Assembly: GCF_037392515.1 (NCBI RefSeq)
Contig: NC_090291.1
Coordinates: 2,196,501 to 2,260,500 of the forward strand
Direction: 5' to 3'
DNA length: 64,000 nucleotides
Source: Haliotis asinina
Taxonomy: Eukaryota > Mollusca > Gastropoda > Lepetellida > Haliotidae
The translations under genes and the position numbers were made by a program. Below are positions 23,764 through 35,277 of this stretch, piece after piece (position 1 is the first letter of the stretch; each line of letters starts with the position of its first letter). Under the pieces are notes generated by a model. That model was not told where the DNA came from. It saw only the letters and a list, made by a program, of their open reading frames with translations, and did no database searches.

Positions 23764-23924
23764 AGGACATTACTCTGAATAGCCCTGATGTGTTTTCATA
23801 CAATGAAATATATGTGGTACAAGCGCACAGAGTATACAGTTTAGATATCACACATATCCTCAAAAATGCATAGATAACACCATGGTTGGTGCTGTCTGAA
23901 TTTCGGGGCAGAACAGTTCCCCAG

Positions 23925-24066
23925 TTAGTGAATATGGTTTTACGCTGCTTTTAGCAATATTCCAGCAAATCACGGCCGTGGACACCAAAAATGAGCTCCA
24001 CACATTGTACCCATGTGGGGAATTTGAACCTAGGCGTGACGAGCGAACACTTTAACCACTAACCAC
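23925..24066 (-). repeat. SINE family B, near full length
   Basis: Tail AGTGAATATGGTTTTACGC and head with GGTTAAAGTGTTCGCTCGTCACG on the minus strand. Confidence 0.85.
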
Positions 24067-24389
24067 CGCTTTAATCTCCAGATGAACCTTTTTTCTCTTA
24101 CATGTTTTGTTCGTAACCAGGGGAAAAACAGCTTACTCACAGTGCAGACAATATATCGTTGTGGTCAGGTCAAAAGTTATCCTCGCTGAAGGAGTTGGTG
24201 TTTTGTTTGTGAACGCCTCCGTATGATGATAACACGGAGCACGGAACCTCCTTTCATGCTCACAGATACGTGCCAGCATCAGGCAGGGGGAGATAACCCA
24301 CGTGGGGGTTGGAATGCGGTGTTATGACCCCTTTGTTCTTTTTAAATCTAGAACTAACAGTGAAATATGTAAGCTGGTTGTTTATGCAC

Positions 24390-24451
24390 ACTGATTCGAA
24401 CCTTGACATCATACGTTACAAGCGAACTCGATAACCATTAGGCTACCTACT
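24390..24451 (-). repeat. SINE family B head fragment
   Basis: Minus strand reads GTAGGTAGCCTAATGGTTATCG and a B-box-like GGTTCGAATC. The tail is missing. Confidence 0.55.
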
Positions 24452-24675
24452 GACATTCAGTATGAGAGTTAGGAAGCTCTACCATAACCAAGCTTTCAGC
24501 AGAATCTAAAAATATCCTAAACAGTCTATGATACCACAATTTGATGAGGAGTAGCCTCCCCTCTGCATGCAGGATCCACTGATGGTTTATGGATTTGCCC
24601 TAAATTTTGTCTCGATATGTCAACAACGTACCTATGTTTATGGATTTCACGACACTGGTAACAAAGCGTGTTATG

Positions 24676-24937
24676 AGTGAGTTTAGTATTACGCCGCACT
24701 CAGCAATATCCCAGGTATATGGCGGCGGTCTGTAAATAATCGAGTCTGGACCAGACAATCCAGTGATCAACATCATGAGCATCGACCTGGGCATTTGGGA
24801 ACCGATGACATGTGTCAACCAAGTCAGCGAGCCTGACCACCCGATCACGTTAGTCGCCTCTTACGACAAGCATAGTCGTCTTTTAAGGAAAGCATGGGCT
24901 GTTGAAGGCCTATGCTACCCCGGGACCTTCACGGATC
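24676..24937 (-). repeat. SINE family A, full length with target-site duplication
   Basis: Flanked by the 9-bp direct repeat CGTGTTATG (24667-24675 and 24938-24946), which marks LINE-type insertion. All family A blocks are present. Confidence 0.93.
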
Positions 24938-24949
24938 CGTGTTATGTTA

Positions 24950-25813
24950 AGTGAATTTAACTGAATACTTTTCAAAGTGCCTTGGAGTGAAAACATGATT
25001 AATCAATGACAAAAAAAACCCAAAACAGTAAGCAGTTAACCATCTAATCTCAACTCAGTCTAAAAGTAGTATTCAAATTTACAAGTTCCAAGCCGGGAAG
25101 GAAACCCCCGAAAGTGATAATATCGACGTAGGCCAGAGCCGTCAGAATATTTTGCACGTAAAAAAACTTAACGCTGACAAAATATTCCGAGCGGACCGGG
25201 ATTCACACTCACGACTTAAGATTCCTGGTGTGCTCAAGGGCGTCAACTCTGTGCAGCAAATGGTTGCCCCTTAAACGAACGGGCCTCATCTACGCCTGAG
25301 GCCAGGAGATGTTAAAATTTCCATACATCTCTAAACTCAAATTTTGGTGACGCAATCTTGAAATTGTGATCGTGAGTTTAAACATAACTTTACACAAAAC
25401 AATTCTCAAGTATCTCGTACAACACGTATACACAGAATCACAAGAACACGACGCGCCATCAGACTAAAGTCGGACATTTTGCATGGGCGATGGTGTCACT
25501 CTAGTTACAACACGGCAAGTGCGCATTACATCCCCAGCAATATGAGGTTCAGCAAGTTATGTCCAATGACAAACATCTCACGTGGAGAAGACATTCCTGG
25601 TCACTCGTCCTCGCGGAGGCTTGGCCGTGTAACGTAAGCAGATGCCCCGTCGTAAATGACGCGCTGAATGACACGGTGTTCTTGTGCAGTAGTCTTTCAG
25701 TATCTGTAACACTGTAACATCTTGTGAACTCGAGCTGTGTTTTTTTTTTTTTTAAATTTTGGGGTTGAGTGGGTGGGTGGTGGTGGTGGTGTGGGGGTGT
25801 TATATATATAAAA
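24950..25813. other. Intergenic, possible unclassified repeat
   Basis: The piece 25085-25290 (AAGCCGGGAAGGAAACCCC ... GGGATTCACACTCACGAC) has a tRNA-like B-box complement and may be another SINE relic. No gene seen. Confidence 0.3.
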
Positions 25814-25857
25814 TATTTAATTAAGATGTGGATCTGGATTTAAGTGGGGGTGTGGGG

Positions 25858-25929
<72 letters not shown>

Positions 25930-25959
25930 AATTAAGATGTGGATCTGGATTTAAGTGGG
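25814..25959. repeat. Duplicated 37-bp flanks around an (AT)n tract
   Basis: TTTAATTAAGATGTGGATCTGG ending TAAGTGGG occurs at about 25814-25850 and again at 25922-25959. Between them lies a pure AT tract (25860-25924) of about 32 units, able to form a hairpin or cruciform. Confidence 0.9.
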
Positions 25960-26559
25960 TGGCCCTCAGGTTTGCGTGGTCCAGAATCATCCAATCACAG
26001 TCATCCTTGCCGTCGATGGAATACTGATTGCTGCGACGTTTAACAGCATGCTCACTCTCTCAAAGTGTCTGTCATGCCAGGTGTGGCACACACTGTCTAC
26101 ACCCTCTCAGCAGACAGTGAGTTTGGTTAGTTCAACTGTAAATGCGTTTGCTTCCCCACTTGGCCGAAATCAGTGAATCATTTTTTGCGCCCTCGCCAAA
26201 ATTTTGTTTGATTGTTGTCAAATCAGCGTGGAAAACGTATATTCATATTCATTCATTTTAAGCATCGTTGGCACATACGATTTCACATGCGCCCCCTTAT
26301 AGCTGGAAGGGTCCGGGGAACTCTTATCCCCAATTATAGGAACCTATCCTACTGATTGTACTCCATGAATACCGACCACCCTGAATTTCCAGCATTTAAC
26401 CAAATGATAATATTGTGTCTATCCTGGCATAAACGCCCCTAACCATCACAATGATCAAGGTGTTCCTGACGTCTACTGCGTTACGCTACAGCAGATCAAA
26501 CACAAACAACATTCTGGTTTTATTGTCGTGGCTTGGTACATCGAATCCTGATTTCAGAA
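25960..26559. other. Intergenic, nothing recognised
   Basis: No repeat, exon or RNA gene that I can support. Confidence 0.35.
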
Positions 26560-26845
26560 TGCCCTACCCTGTCCCTGCTGTGAGACAGGGTCGCGTCTCT
26601 ACCCCGTGCCCCATGCTGACGAACGTGCTACCCAGGGTGATTTAAATTTGAACACCCTAAAGCTGCGACGGTGGGACAAAACCACATCGGGACAAAACCA
26701 CATTCTCATACGAGCATTCCCCTCCCCACCCCTACAGTCAGAGGGTCGCGTCTCAGTCACGTGAACCATCCTGACGAACGCGCTACCCAGGGTGACTTAA
26801 ATTTAAGGGAGCTGAAAGCTACGACGGTGGGACAAGAAAACACTA
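26560..26845. repeat. Diverged direct duplication of about 130 bp
   Basis: Two copies, about 26560-26695 and 26712-26845, share AGGGTCGCGTCTC, TGACGAACG.GCTACCCAGGGTGA, TTAAATTT and GCGACGGTGGGACAA-type blocks. Confidence 0.8.
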
Positions 26846-26849
26846 CCGT

Positions 26850-27490
26850 CCACTGTTGTACAAATGTCCCGCCAGACAGACACGGGGGATCCTCGCTGGC
26901 GGTGACACGCTCCAGGGACGGTGGACAAGGGCTCCATTTTGAACTCAATCTATGGGAACAACACAACAAATCCACATACGGCTGGATGGTATTCAGTTGT
27001 TATATGCAGCATGAAAAGAAATAAGAGTCGGTCTTAAACATCAACTGTGAAACATCCCCCGTGGCGGGAGGGCACACCTCAATGCACTGCCATGTCAGCG
27101 TCGAGAGTGTCACGTGACCCGCCGTTCACAAACTTACACAATGGCGAGGCATTTATCGGTTGCGTTTTTGGGCATTGTGCCAAACGACATGCACCGGCGT
27201 GCGATAAGGCAACAGCGGTGTGTGATTTTCGGCTCACTCTAGATGAAGTATTTTGATCTTTTTCACAGTGTTGAAGGATACAAATATATAAATAGTATCT
27301 GTTCCGGCTGTCAGCGAAGTGAATTATACCAGCGTGGAATGAATAAGAAGTATTTAATGAATGTTGTTTTATGCCGCAGTCATCAATGGCGAAGGTATAT
27401 CCCGCCTGTCATAATCGTAAGTGGACTGACCAGGCTATGTAGCGGTCAAACGAGCAGCGACCCAGGGTGCCAAAGCACGCCACCGGCCAG
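26850..27490. other. Intergenic, nothing recognised
   Basis: Moderately GC-rich sequence. ORFs here show no recognisable domain. Confidence 0.3.
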
Positions 27491-27665
27491 AGTGAGTGAA
27501 TGTGATTAGTTTTCCGCAATAATCTGCAATATTTCAGTTATATGATGGTGGTCTGTACATAATCGAGCCTGAACCAGACAATCATGTGATCAACATCGTG
27601 TGCATCGCTTCTAACGACAAGCATAGATTTCTGAAGATCAATTCTGACACGGATCTTCATGGGTA
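27491..27665 (-). repeat. SINE family A with internal deletion
   Basis: AGTGAGTGAATGTGATTAG tail end, GGTCTGTACATAATCGAGCC middle and GGATCTTCATGGGT head end. The tRNA-related centre (GCCTGACCACC) is deleted. Confidence 0.75.
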
Positions 27666-27751
27666 GAAACCCTATGAAAATTCACTAGTCAGTCGGGCAA
27701 GTGACTTTGGTGATTTATTGGCCCGACTTGATTTTTACTAGTCACAGGCTC

Positions 27752-27817
27752 GGGGGTGAGTGGCTATTTTGTGAGCGATGTTCCAGCAATATCACGGCGG
27801 GGGATACCAGAAATGGG
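27752..27817 (-). repeat. SINE family B tail fragment
   Basis: GTTCCAGCAATATCACGGCGG followed by ATACCAGAAATGG. The head is absent. Confidence 0.65.
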
Positions 27818-28308
27818 GTTAGGTGTTTGCTTTGATACATGCTACTTCAATCACGTACCTTCAGGTAATGTCAGTAAGCAATGCTGCTGCACCCCCGATC
27901 TCATCATACAACATTTCTCCCACATCTAAGACACCGACTGAAATATAATAGCTAACTAATGCCTACATGTTTACCACAACGCCAGTGGGTGTTATTTGAT
28001 AGTGTCGGCCGTAGGTGGTTACAAAACACCTCCTGGCAAACACAGTTCTGAAATAACTACACACATTATAATGTCCATACCGAAAAGATTTTGAAGCATG
28101 GGCAGTTTCATACTCCGCCTCCGAATTTCGTGTTCTGTCAGCCAGGTACATGTAGCGTATCGCCAAAACGCAGCGCGGGACCAGGCCGTCTACCGTGGGC
28201 TAGTTCACCTGTGTCGGCCCGCTTACTTGACTCCACAGTAGCAATGAGGGCAGACCTGGGGTTGTACTGGTGAAGCACGGATTATACACACACATGCCGG
28301 GATATACC

Positions 28309-28369
28309 ATGACCAGACCATGGTGCCGCCTTGCCTGGGTGGGGATACTAGCAACGATTTCTTTTACAG
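28309..28369 (+). CDS. Exon 1 of the beta-lactamase-like gene (signal peptide)
   Basis: Encodes MTRPWCRLAWVGILATISFT and ends in the first base of an Ala codon at a donor ACAG|GTGAGT. Joined to 46056 it gives ...SFTAGSRYHDQFD, a classical secretory signal with Ala-Gly at the likely cleavage point. ATG 28309 is preferred because its context is ACCATGA; an in-frame ATG at 28294 would add MPGYT. The downstream intron is about 17.7 kb. Pairing this exon with the main exon rests on phase and on completing the signal peptide; an RNA read across the junction would settle it. No TATA box lies just upstream. Confidence 0.65.
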
Positions 28370-28384
28370 GTGAGTTAATGTAAT

Positions 28385-28433
28385 CAGGTGTGAACCTCAG
28401 GTGTGTGCCTCAGGTGTGAGCCTCAGGTGGGTT
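28385..28433. repeat. Short tandem repeat at intron start (GTGTGNRCCTCAG)
   Basis: Four imperfect units of about 13-15 bp begin 16 bases after the exon 1 donor. Confidence 0.8.
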
Positions 28434-30054
28434 GCCTGTATTCAGTAGTGGACCTCCGTGGACTGTTACGCTCATTCCTCTGTCAAATGCTCAACACATT
28501 TATAACAATTGTTATTATTTAAACTATTATTATGGATAATTATGAATATGTTGTACAGCCCTTAAGGGTAATTTCAAACATGAACAAAAGAAATAATTTC
28601 TCAAAATAATTACGACAACAATAGCGCAGTTACTCGCCATAAATGATCATTTAAACTACAAGAGGTTCTATATATTTGTCATTACTAATACAATTACCGC
28701 GGGTAGAAAAAAACAACGTTTAAATGAAAACGATGACCTGCCTACATACTTCAAATAATATACATTAACCAGTTAAATATTTCTGCGATGTAGAACTTCT
28801 GTAATATTAATAATATCATTTTGTGAAATAACAGAATGATTACATTTTACGTTTGGTCTATGCATACAGTCCCCGATATTTACAGTCTGCCCACAACGCA
28901 GTGATCTGCGAGTTGTTTAACAGACTCTCGGCTACACAAGGTGTTCTTGACTCGGTCCCATTATCAACACAACAGCAGCTGTAGACGGACGAGTCCCACG
29001 TGTTGGGTCACAAGGAAATAGACACACCTGGCTACATATAGCCAGTTTAATGATGATTATAAAGATGATAAAGTTGCTATAAAGAGATAAAGGAAATGAA
29101 TATTTTACACGAAAAATAGTATAACGAGCACGAGATTGATGGCTGTATTTGATGTACGTGGTGATAGCTGATGATTTAACGCCTTGCGAACATGCACAAT
29201 AACGAGCGAATAATGCTTACTTTCAGCAATAAATAGTTCTTATTTAACGCTGAATTACAGAATCCGATAATTTTTACCATTACCTGATTATTCGGATGTA
29301 ACAATAATTGAACCTGGTAACGTTGCTGGTCAGACGCAAGGAGAAATGTACATTTCAGTACGTTCATTGGTTGAACTTCTTCGATATATCCAGAATATCG
29401 ACTAATCCGATGTGACGTAACGTCGCTTTGAATAAGGAGGCAAAGAAGGAAGTATGATCAACATTGCTGTCAAATATGGAATGAAATCATACACCCCCAA
29501 GAAACATTGCCAGCCTTGTTTGGTGATACGTCCAGCTTGATATTCGAGTTAGGTTATTTGCATCTTTGGTCACTCGTTCAGCGTCAATTCGCCGAAATGG
29601 CGTGCACAGTTGCCCACGTCACAGGATAGTCTGGTCTAGACACACGTATCTTTTATCAGTTAGGAATATGGATATTCTGAAGCAACACACATAACACTAC
29701 ACCAGTCTCCTGCTTCACCCCCCATCCCCAAGGCTTTTTTAAAAGTACACCTTGTGTATCTGACGAATGAATTCACCGAGCCCGTGATGTTTGTATTCTG
29801 TGATGCGATGATGCATATGTTGTGACACCCCTCGCAGAACCTAGCTGTCCCCGACCCACGTGTCATGGTGACTATGATAGGTCTACATCACAGCTTCGGT
29901 GCAATGGAAGGCCACATTCAAATGACACACAAGAATTACCCTTATGTTCAGGGAATTGCCAAATGCCAAAAAGGCAAAATTGGGGTGTTCCTAAACCGGG
30001 TGTGACATTACAAACATACAAATCATCACCACTATCATCACCATTTCAATTCAA
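28434..30054. other. Intron 1 of the beta-lactamase-like gene, first part
   Basis: AT-rich and free of recognisable elements apart from short A/T runs. No further exon could be supported. Confidence 0.4.
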
Positions 30055-30590
30055 GCCGTCTATACTCATCACCTTCTCCACTCTTCCCGTCTCTACTCAT
30101 CACCTTCTCAACTCTTGCCGTGTCTACTCATCACCCTCTCTACTCTTGCCGTCTCTACTCATCACCTTCTCTACTCCTGCCGTGTCTACTCATCACCCTC
30201 TCTACTCTTGCCGTGTCTACTCATCACCCTCTCTACCCTTGCTGTCTCTACTCATCACCTTCTCTACTCTTGCCGTCTGTACTCATCACCTTCTCAACTC
30301 TTGCCGTGTCTACTCATCACCCTCTCTACTCTTGCCGTCTCTACTCATCACCTTCTCTACTCCTGCCGTCTCTACTCATCACCTTCTCTACTCTTGCCGT
30401 GTCTACTCATCACCCTCTCTACCCTTGCCGTCTGTACTCATCACCTTCTCAACTCTTGCAGCCAATACTCATCACTTCCTCAGCGCTTGCCGTCTGTACT
30501 CATCACCTTCTCAACTCTTGCCGTCTCTACTCATCTCCTTTTGCACTCTTGCAGCATATACTCATCACCTTCTCAACTCTACACTCATCC
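30055..30590. repeat. 31-bp minisatellite, 17 units
   Basis: ACTCATCACC starts at 30064 and recurs every 31 bp to 30560, exactly 16 periods, with only substitutions. The unit contains CTTCTCTACTCTTGCCGTCT. Because 31 is not a multiple of 3 and the unit lacks stops in all forward frames, it creates long overlapping ORFs (up to 281 codons) that are artefacts. Confidence 0.97.
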
Positions 30591-31190
30591 TCTTTTCGGG
30601 TCTAGTAGCCAATACTCACCCAGATCTCACCATTAGCAGCACAAAGTCATCCTATTCTCACCCGTAACGGCCTGCACACAGCCCTTTTAATTTCGTACCA
30701 GTCTTGAAGGTTCTGCATTAACATTGTTTAGTCTTGTACATGGCTTTAATGTTGTCACTTTATCTTTGTCAAGATCAGGTGAAGGAGACAGCGTTACCAT
30801 GCCAACGCTGAAATGCTTAAATAACATCTCCCGAAAAATGGTCACATTAACTCATGAATCAATGTGCTCTAATATACTTTTACACAAGTAGGGGATCTTC
30901 CTTTTTCTTATTTACGATTAAAAAATATTTAGGAGATCTTTCGGAGTCAATCAATGTTGATATGATATTATTGAATGTTTTGAAAGTGCATCACTATTTG
31001 CACTTCCTTACTTACAACCATATTTATTTGGAATGTAGTCGCTTTTGAAATCTTTGTCATAAGATGTCCGCCATTGATGCGTGTGTTCACGGTTACACTT
31101 CCTATCCAAATTGAAAGTTCATTATCCCTTACTTTTTTTGAAGAGTATATAGAGACTGGTAAAGACTGCATTCCAGTTAAAGCACAACTG
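30591..31190. other. Intron sequence, nothing recognised
   Basis: AT-rich; no repeat family or exon seen. Confidence 0.35.
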
Positions 31191-31317
31191 CTACATACAA
31201 CCACTGCCTACATACAACCACTGCCTACATACAACCACTGCCTACACACAACCACTGCCTACACACAACCACTGCCTACACACAACCACTGCCTACATAC
31301 AACCACTGCCTACACAT
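31191..31317. repeat. 17-bp tandem repeat, about 7.5 units
   Basis: CTACATACAACCACTGC with a CTACACACAACCACTGC variant. Starts at 31191, 31208, 31225 and so on. Confidence 0.95.
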
Positions 31318-31769
31318 AGGATGATGCACGATACGACAAAGACCGTGCTGTAGTTTATATATTTGAACCCGATTCCTTACATCGAGCGCCAGTTGAGCAA
31401 GCAGCTAGAATCAGACACTGAACCGAAAACTAATTCTATTTATTCAACACCCCGTACAGGTCTGGTCGTGATGTAAAATTAAATGTCTTTTTCATGTGCA
31501 CATGAATCAAACGATGACGTTCGGCCGACGCAGGGAGTCTTAATGTATCTCCCATCTGTCACAATGAAAAGTAGTTCTCCTTGCTCTTCCGTCAACGTGA
31601 CAATAGCGTGACAGTTAAGCAGGTCCACAGCTCGTGCACACGGTAGTGGGCGGGGCAAGACGGGCTGACAGGCAACCCGCGATGCTATTCGTACATCAAG
31701 TGGAGCCAATATTTGTATTACTTATTACAGTGTCAGTGTGTCGCGTGCCCTTCCATTGTTCCGATACGG

Positions 31770-31995
31770 ACCGCCTTCGTAGTGTAGTGGTTAGCGTCCA
31801 TTCGGAAAGCGGAAGGTCGGGGGTTCGATCCCCGACAGTCATACCAAAAGACGTTAGAATATGGTAGTTGTTGATCCCTGTCTGGCACTCGGCCATAATG
31901 GAGTGGTCTGCTCGGAGTCAGTATAATGTGCCTGAGTAGGGTATAAATGCTTAACAGCAACATGGTATCTCAGTGAGCTAGCATTATAAAACCAG
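31770..31995 (+). repeat. tRNA-derived SINE, third family
   Basis: Head has an A box (TAGTGTAGTGGTTAGCG) and a B box inside a perfect T-arm-like hairpin CGGGGGTTCGATCCCCG. The acceptor stem does not pair, so this is not a working tRNA gene. The body includes GTTGATCCCTGTCTGGCAC and GTCAGTATAATGTG, ending near CATTATAAAACCAGC, a body I associate with SINEs shared widely among molluscs. It does not share the ACGCCGC tail of families A and B. Confidence 0.75.
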
Positions 31996-33347
31996 CTTAA
32001 ATATGGGTTAGTACAATCAGCCACGTATACGAATGCACGTCGTCATATGAACGAAATATTCTCAAGTACGACGTCGACCCCCATTTCACCTCGCCTCACC
32101 TCCCCCTTTCAGATACGCGTGTAACACATGTACATAGTCTGAGGCAACAGCACTAACTACTTAGACAGAATAGGTTGGCCATGTCGTTAGTGCACTCGCA
32201 CGCTGGTGCACGATCCTAGTCCTAATCACAACACAAACGCGTTCTGATTTTAAAACTCATCGAATGTTCCTTCCCGTACAATTTCTGAAAAACTGGAAAA
32301 TGAACCTCTCTTAAACACGAGCTACATTGGTACCGCTAACTTGTCGTCCTAGATATCAGTACAGATAAGGCGAAACTGAATGTGTACCTCCTCCCTTTCA
32401 CTTAAATACTCGTTAAAACCAGGTTTTGCAAAATATCTACTTGACATTTTCATAGACCGTTAGCTAAATTTCTGCGAGGCCGTATGTACCACCAGCCCAC
32501 TAAACTGTTACCCACAACACAGCGAACGTGGTATACAAATATCAATATTGACACATACTCTCCTCACGTCTTTAATCCCTCTTGACCGGCGCAACCCACG
32601 TTGACAGTGGTTTCATTAAACCTCATTAGAGCGATCTGTGGCTTGACCACTGGGTAGCACCGGGTGAGCGGAGGGGTCACCGCTTATCTTTGATCCTGGT
32701 CACAGACAAGACACCTTCTTTGTTCTGGACAAACATACCTGGCTTTGTTGGTTCGGCAAGGCGTCATTGAAGTTGAGAGACTCTTGACGTTAGAATCAGC
32801 CAGCCCCACCCCTTCCTGTAATTGTAACAGCCCTGTCCGTCTCCTGGTATGACAGTGTCAGCCAGTAGGACTCCCAGGTCCCCGTGAGGATAAGGGGCTG
32901 TGACTATTTGTACACAACAGACTCACTCCGAACTGACCAGTCCTTGTTTTATCCAAAAAAATGGTGGACGCCAGGCAGGGTAACAAGAAGTTGTTACTCC
33001 AGTTACACCCAATCCACTTAACCGTGGAACCGGTCAGGTCATCTCAAAGTAATGATATTTTATAGACGAACATGGTCATTGCTTTTGTCTGCATGTTCAT
33101 TCGCTATAACATCACCAACAACGCTTTGTCACAGTTACATCCCCTGACTGTATGACATGCAAGAGGTGAAGTCATGAACGGCAAATTGTCACTACTAGAT
33201 GAACTTATTCGAACCTGACTGAAATGAAAACGGAACACAAAAGTATAACAGTTTTCGAAATCAGCTCATTTCCCACCCAGTATTAACTCAGAAAATGACA
33301 AGCAAACCCAGCTTTCCTCTATGACGACGACTAAAAGAACCACAGAC
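31996..33347. other. Intron sequence, nothing recognised
   Basis: No exon, RNA gene or repeat family that I can support across about 1.3 kb. Confidence 0.35.
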
Positions 33348-33440
33348 TTGGTTGACACGGCATCGTATCCCATAAGTGTAGATCGATGATCATATTGCTG
33401 ATCACTGGATTATCTGTTCCGACCGAGTCCATTTAGCTCG
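33348..33440 (+). repeat. SINE family A relic
   Basis: GACTTGGTTGACACGGCATCG, then GCTGATCACTGGATTATCTG. Both ends are lost. Confidence 0.55.
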
Positions 33441-33894
33441 AATATTTCGTCGTTTAAGAAAACACATCCACCAGTCAACCAACAACTTGCATTAGCATCA
33501 CAGCACATTAATGAGGCTCGGCTCAAGCGCTTTATTTCTTAAAAAGTTCATTCGGGACTACCAAATCATATAATTTATTGATAAATATTGTATTTGCCAA
33601 TAAAACTGATTATACCTATGAAACAGTTTATGTCTGTAATAAATGCCTCGACAGGTATGCTGCAGGGGCAACTTAAGTTGTACGTCAAGACTTCAACACA
33701 TCAACACAATATAAACAGCCAGTGATGTTGCTTATCAACACACTCCTTAACATTGGTGTAAAGATACCCCAGAAATCCATAGCACTGGCCTAAAGAAACC
33801 CCCAAATCTCTGCTGAACCTGTCGGGCACTCTGCTGACCTCGTAACAGTTTGGCACTTCTGGTGTGAAAGCGAGCATTGGCCAAAGAAATCTCG

Positions 33895-34235
33895 TACAAG
33901 TCTGTAACCCATTAGACCACTGTAGTAATACTACATGTATTTCATTGATATATAGGCGAATAATGTTAACTCCAGACGGGAAATGCTGTAACCATGTCAG
34001 TTTGACATCGTGTGACATTACCATTTAATTAGCATGATTAGAATCGGCGTTGATAGTACATAGGCTCGAGACTGGAAATCCTGTAACCTATTTCATTACA
34101 TAAGCGAGACAACCCTACTTGATTAGTATCGAGGTGAATAGTATGGGATTTCCCGACAGGAAATCCCGTAACCTATTTCATTGACTCATGTGACAATACT
34201 ACTTGACAGGCGGCATTATGAATGAATGATACTGG
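33895..34235. repeat. Diverged tandem repeat, 4 units of about 85-95 bp
   Basis: GGAAAT(C/G)C(T/C)GTAACC recurs near 33977, 34073 and 34159, with a weaker copy at 33897 (GTCTGTAACCCATT). Each is followed by TTTCATT and a TGTGACA-TACTA block. Confidence 0.7.
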
Positions 34236-34383
34236 TAGCTAAGGACCCGCGGGTCAAATGACGTGCACACCTGTGTGATGTGGGATGAACTGGTTCAACT
34301 GTTGTGGACGTATCGTGAGTCGACGTGGTCATGTTCCAAGCCTGTACTGAATCAGAAGCCCAGAAATGTTAAGAGTTCGAAGG

Positions 34384-34535
34384 AATTGGGTTATACGCCG
34401 CATTTAGCAATGTTCTAACACTATTCCAGCAAAATCACGGCGAGGGGACACCAGGAATGGGTTTCCAACATGAGTAGAATCAAACCTGGGCCTTCGGCGT
34501 GACGAGCGAACGCTTTAACTAACAGGCCACATCTC
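34384..34535 (-). repeat. SINE family B, near full length
   Basis: Left ACGCCGCATTTAGCAATG; right end on the minus strand GTTAAAGCGTTCGCTCGTCACG with CCCAGGTTTGATTC as B box. Confidence 0.85.
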
Positions 34536-35090
34536 CACCCAGTAATGACGCCTCCTCCCCTTAGACAGTAATGGCGTCTTTCATTTATCTGCATACTTTT
34601 CTGGACTGTTCACTGAATCTTAAATGTTAATCGCTAGAGACTTGTGAAGGTCTAGGGTCGGTATTGGGTGCCGGTTACTTGGTAGCCGGGAGTGGAATGT
34701 AACTAGCTGTGTGAGTAACGCGGACACGGTGTCCTGTGAGCTCACAAAGGCCCCGCCACGGTAACTATATATCAGACATGTCCATAAACTGCTTGTAATT
34801 GTTGTCAGGCTTGGATTTCCGCTAAACCCTCCCAAGGGTTTATCTGTCGCTTGACAAACGATGAAGGAAACTGAGAACACCTCTGCACCTCAGACACTGA
34901 GCAAATGCCGGGAGGTCTGTATTTATTATATATCGTTAGTCATGTTATTATTTGAATATATTCGGAAATACTTTTACCGTAATCCTCTCCAACAAATGTA
35001 AACTAGTAAACGGATAACAAAACGGTAAACGTTGTACCTCAATATATACTGGGCGGACTTCACAAAACTGATGTTTGACATTAGTTTGGA

Positions 35091-35277
35091 TGTTATTTAA
35101 CGTGACGCTGTAAGACAACGGTCTGTAAGTAATGGAGTCTGGACCGGACAATCCAGTGATCAACATCAAGAGCATCGATCTACACAATTGGGATTGGACC
35201 CCTTGATCCCGTTAGTCACTTCTTACGACAAGCATGGAGCGCTGAAGACCACCTCTAGCCCCGATCTTCACGGGTTC
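35091..35277 (-). repeat. SINE family A, shortened
   Basis: GGTCTGTAAGTAATGGAGTC, then GATCCCGTTAGTCACTTC and CCCGATCTTCACGGG. Confidence 0.8.

Noticed and set aside
26671-27024. 117-codon ORF
   Set aside because: Starts inside a diverged direct duplication and has no recognisable domain.
29822-30667. 281-codon ORF with apparent repeat protein
   Set aside because: Its body is the 31-bp minisatellite, open in all three forward frames; no splice sites, start context or family support a gene.
33701-34024. 107-codon minus-strand ORF
   Set aside because: Partly overlaps diverged tandem repeats and shows no family resemblance.
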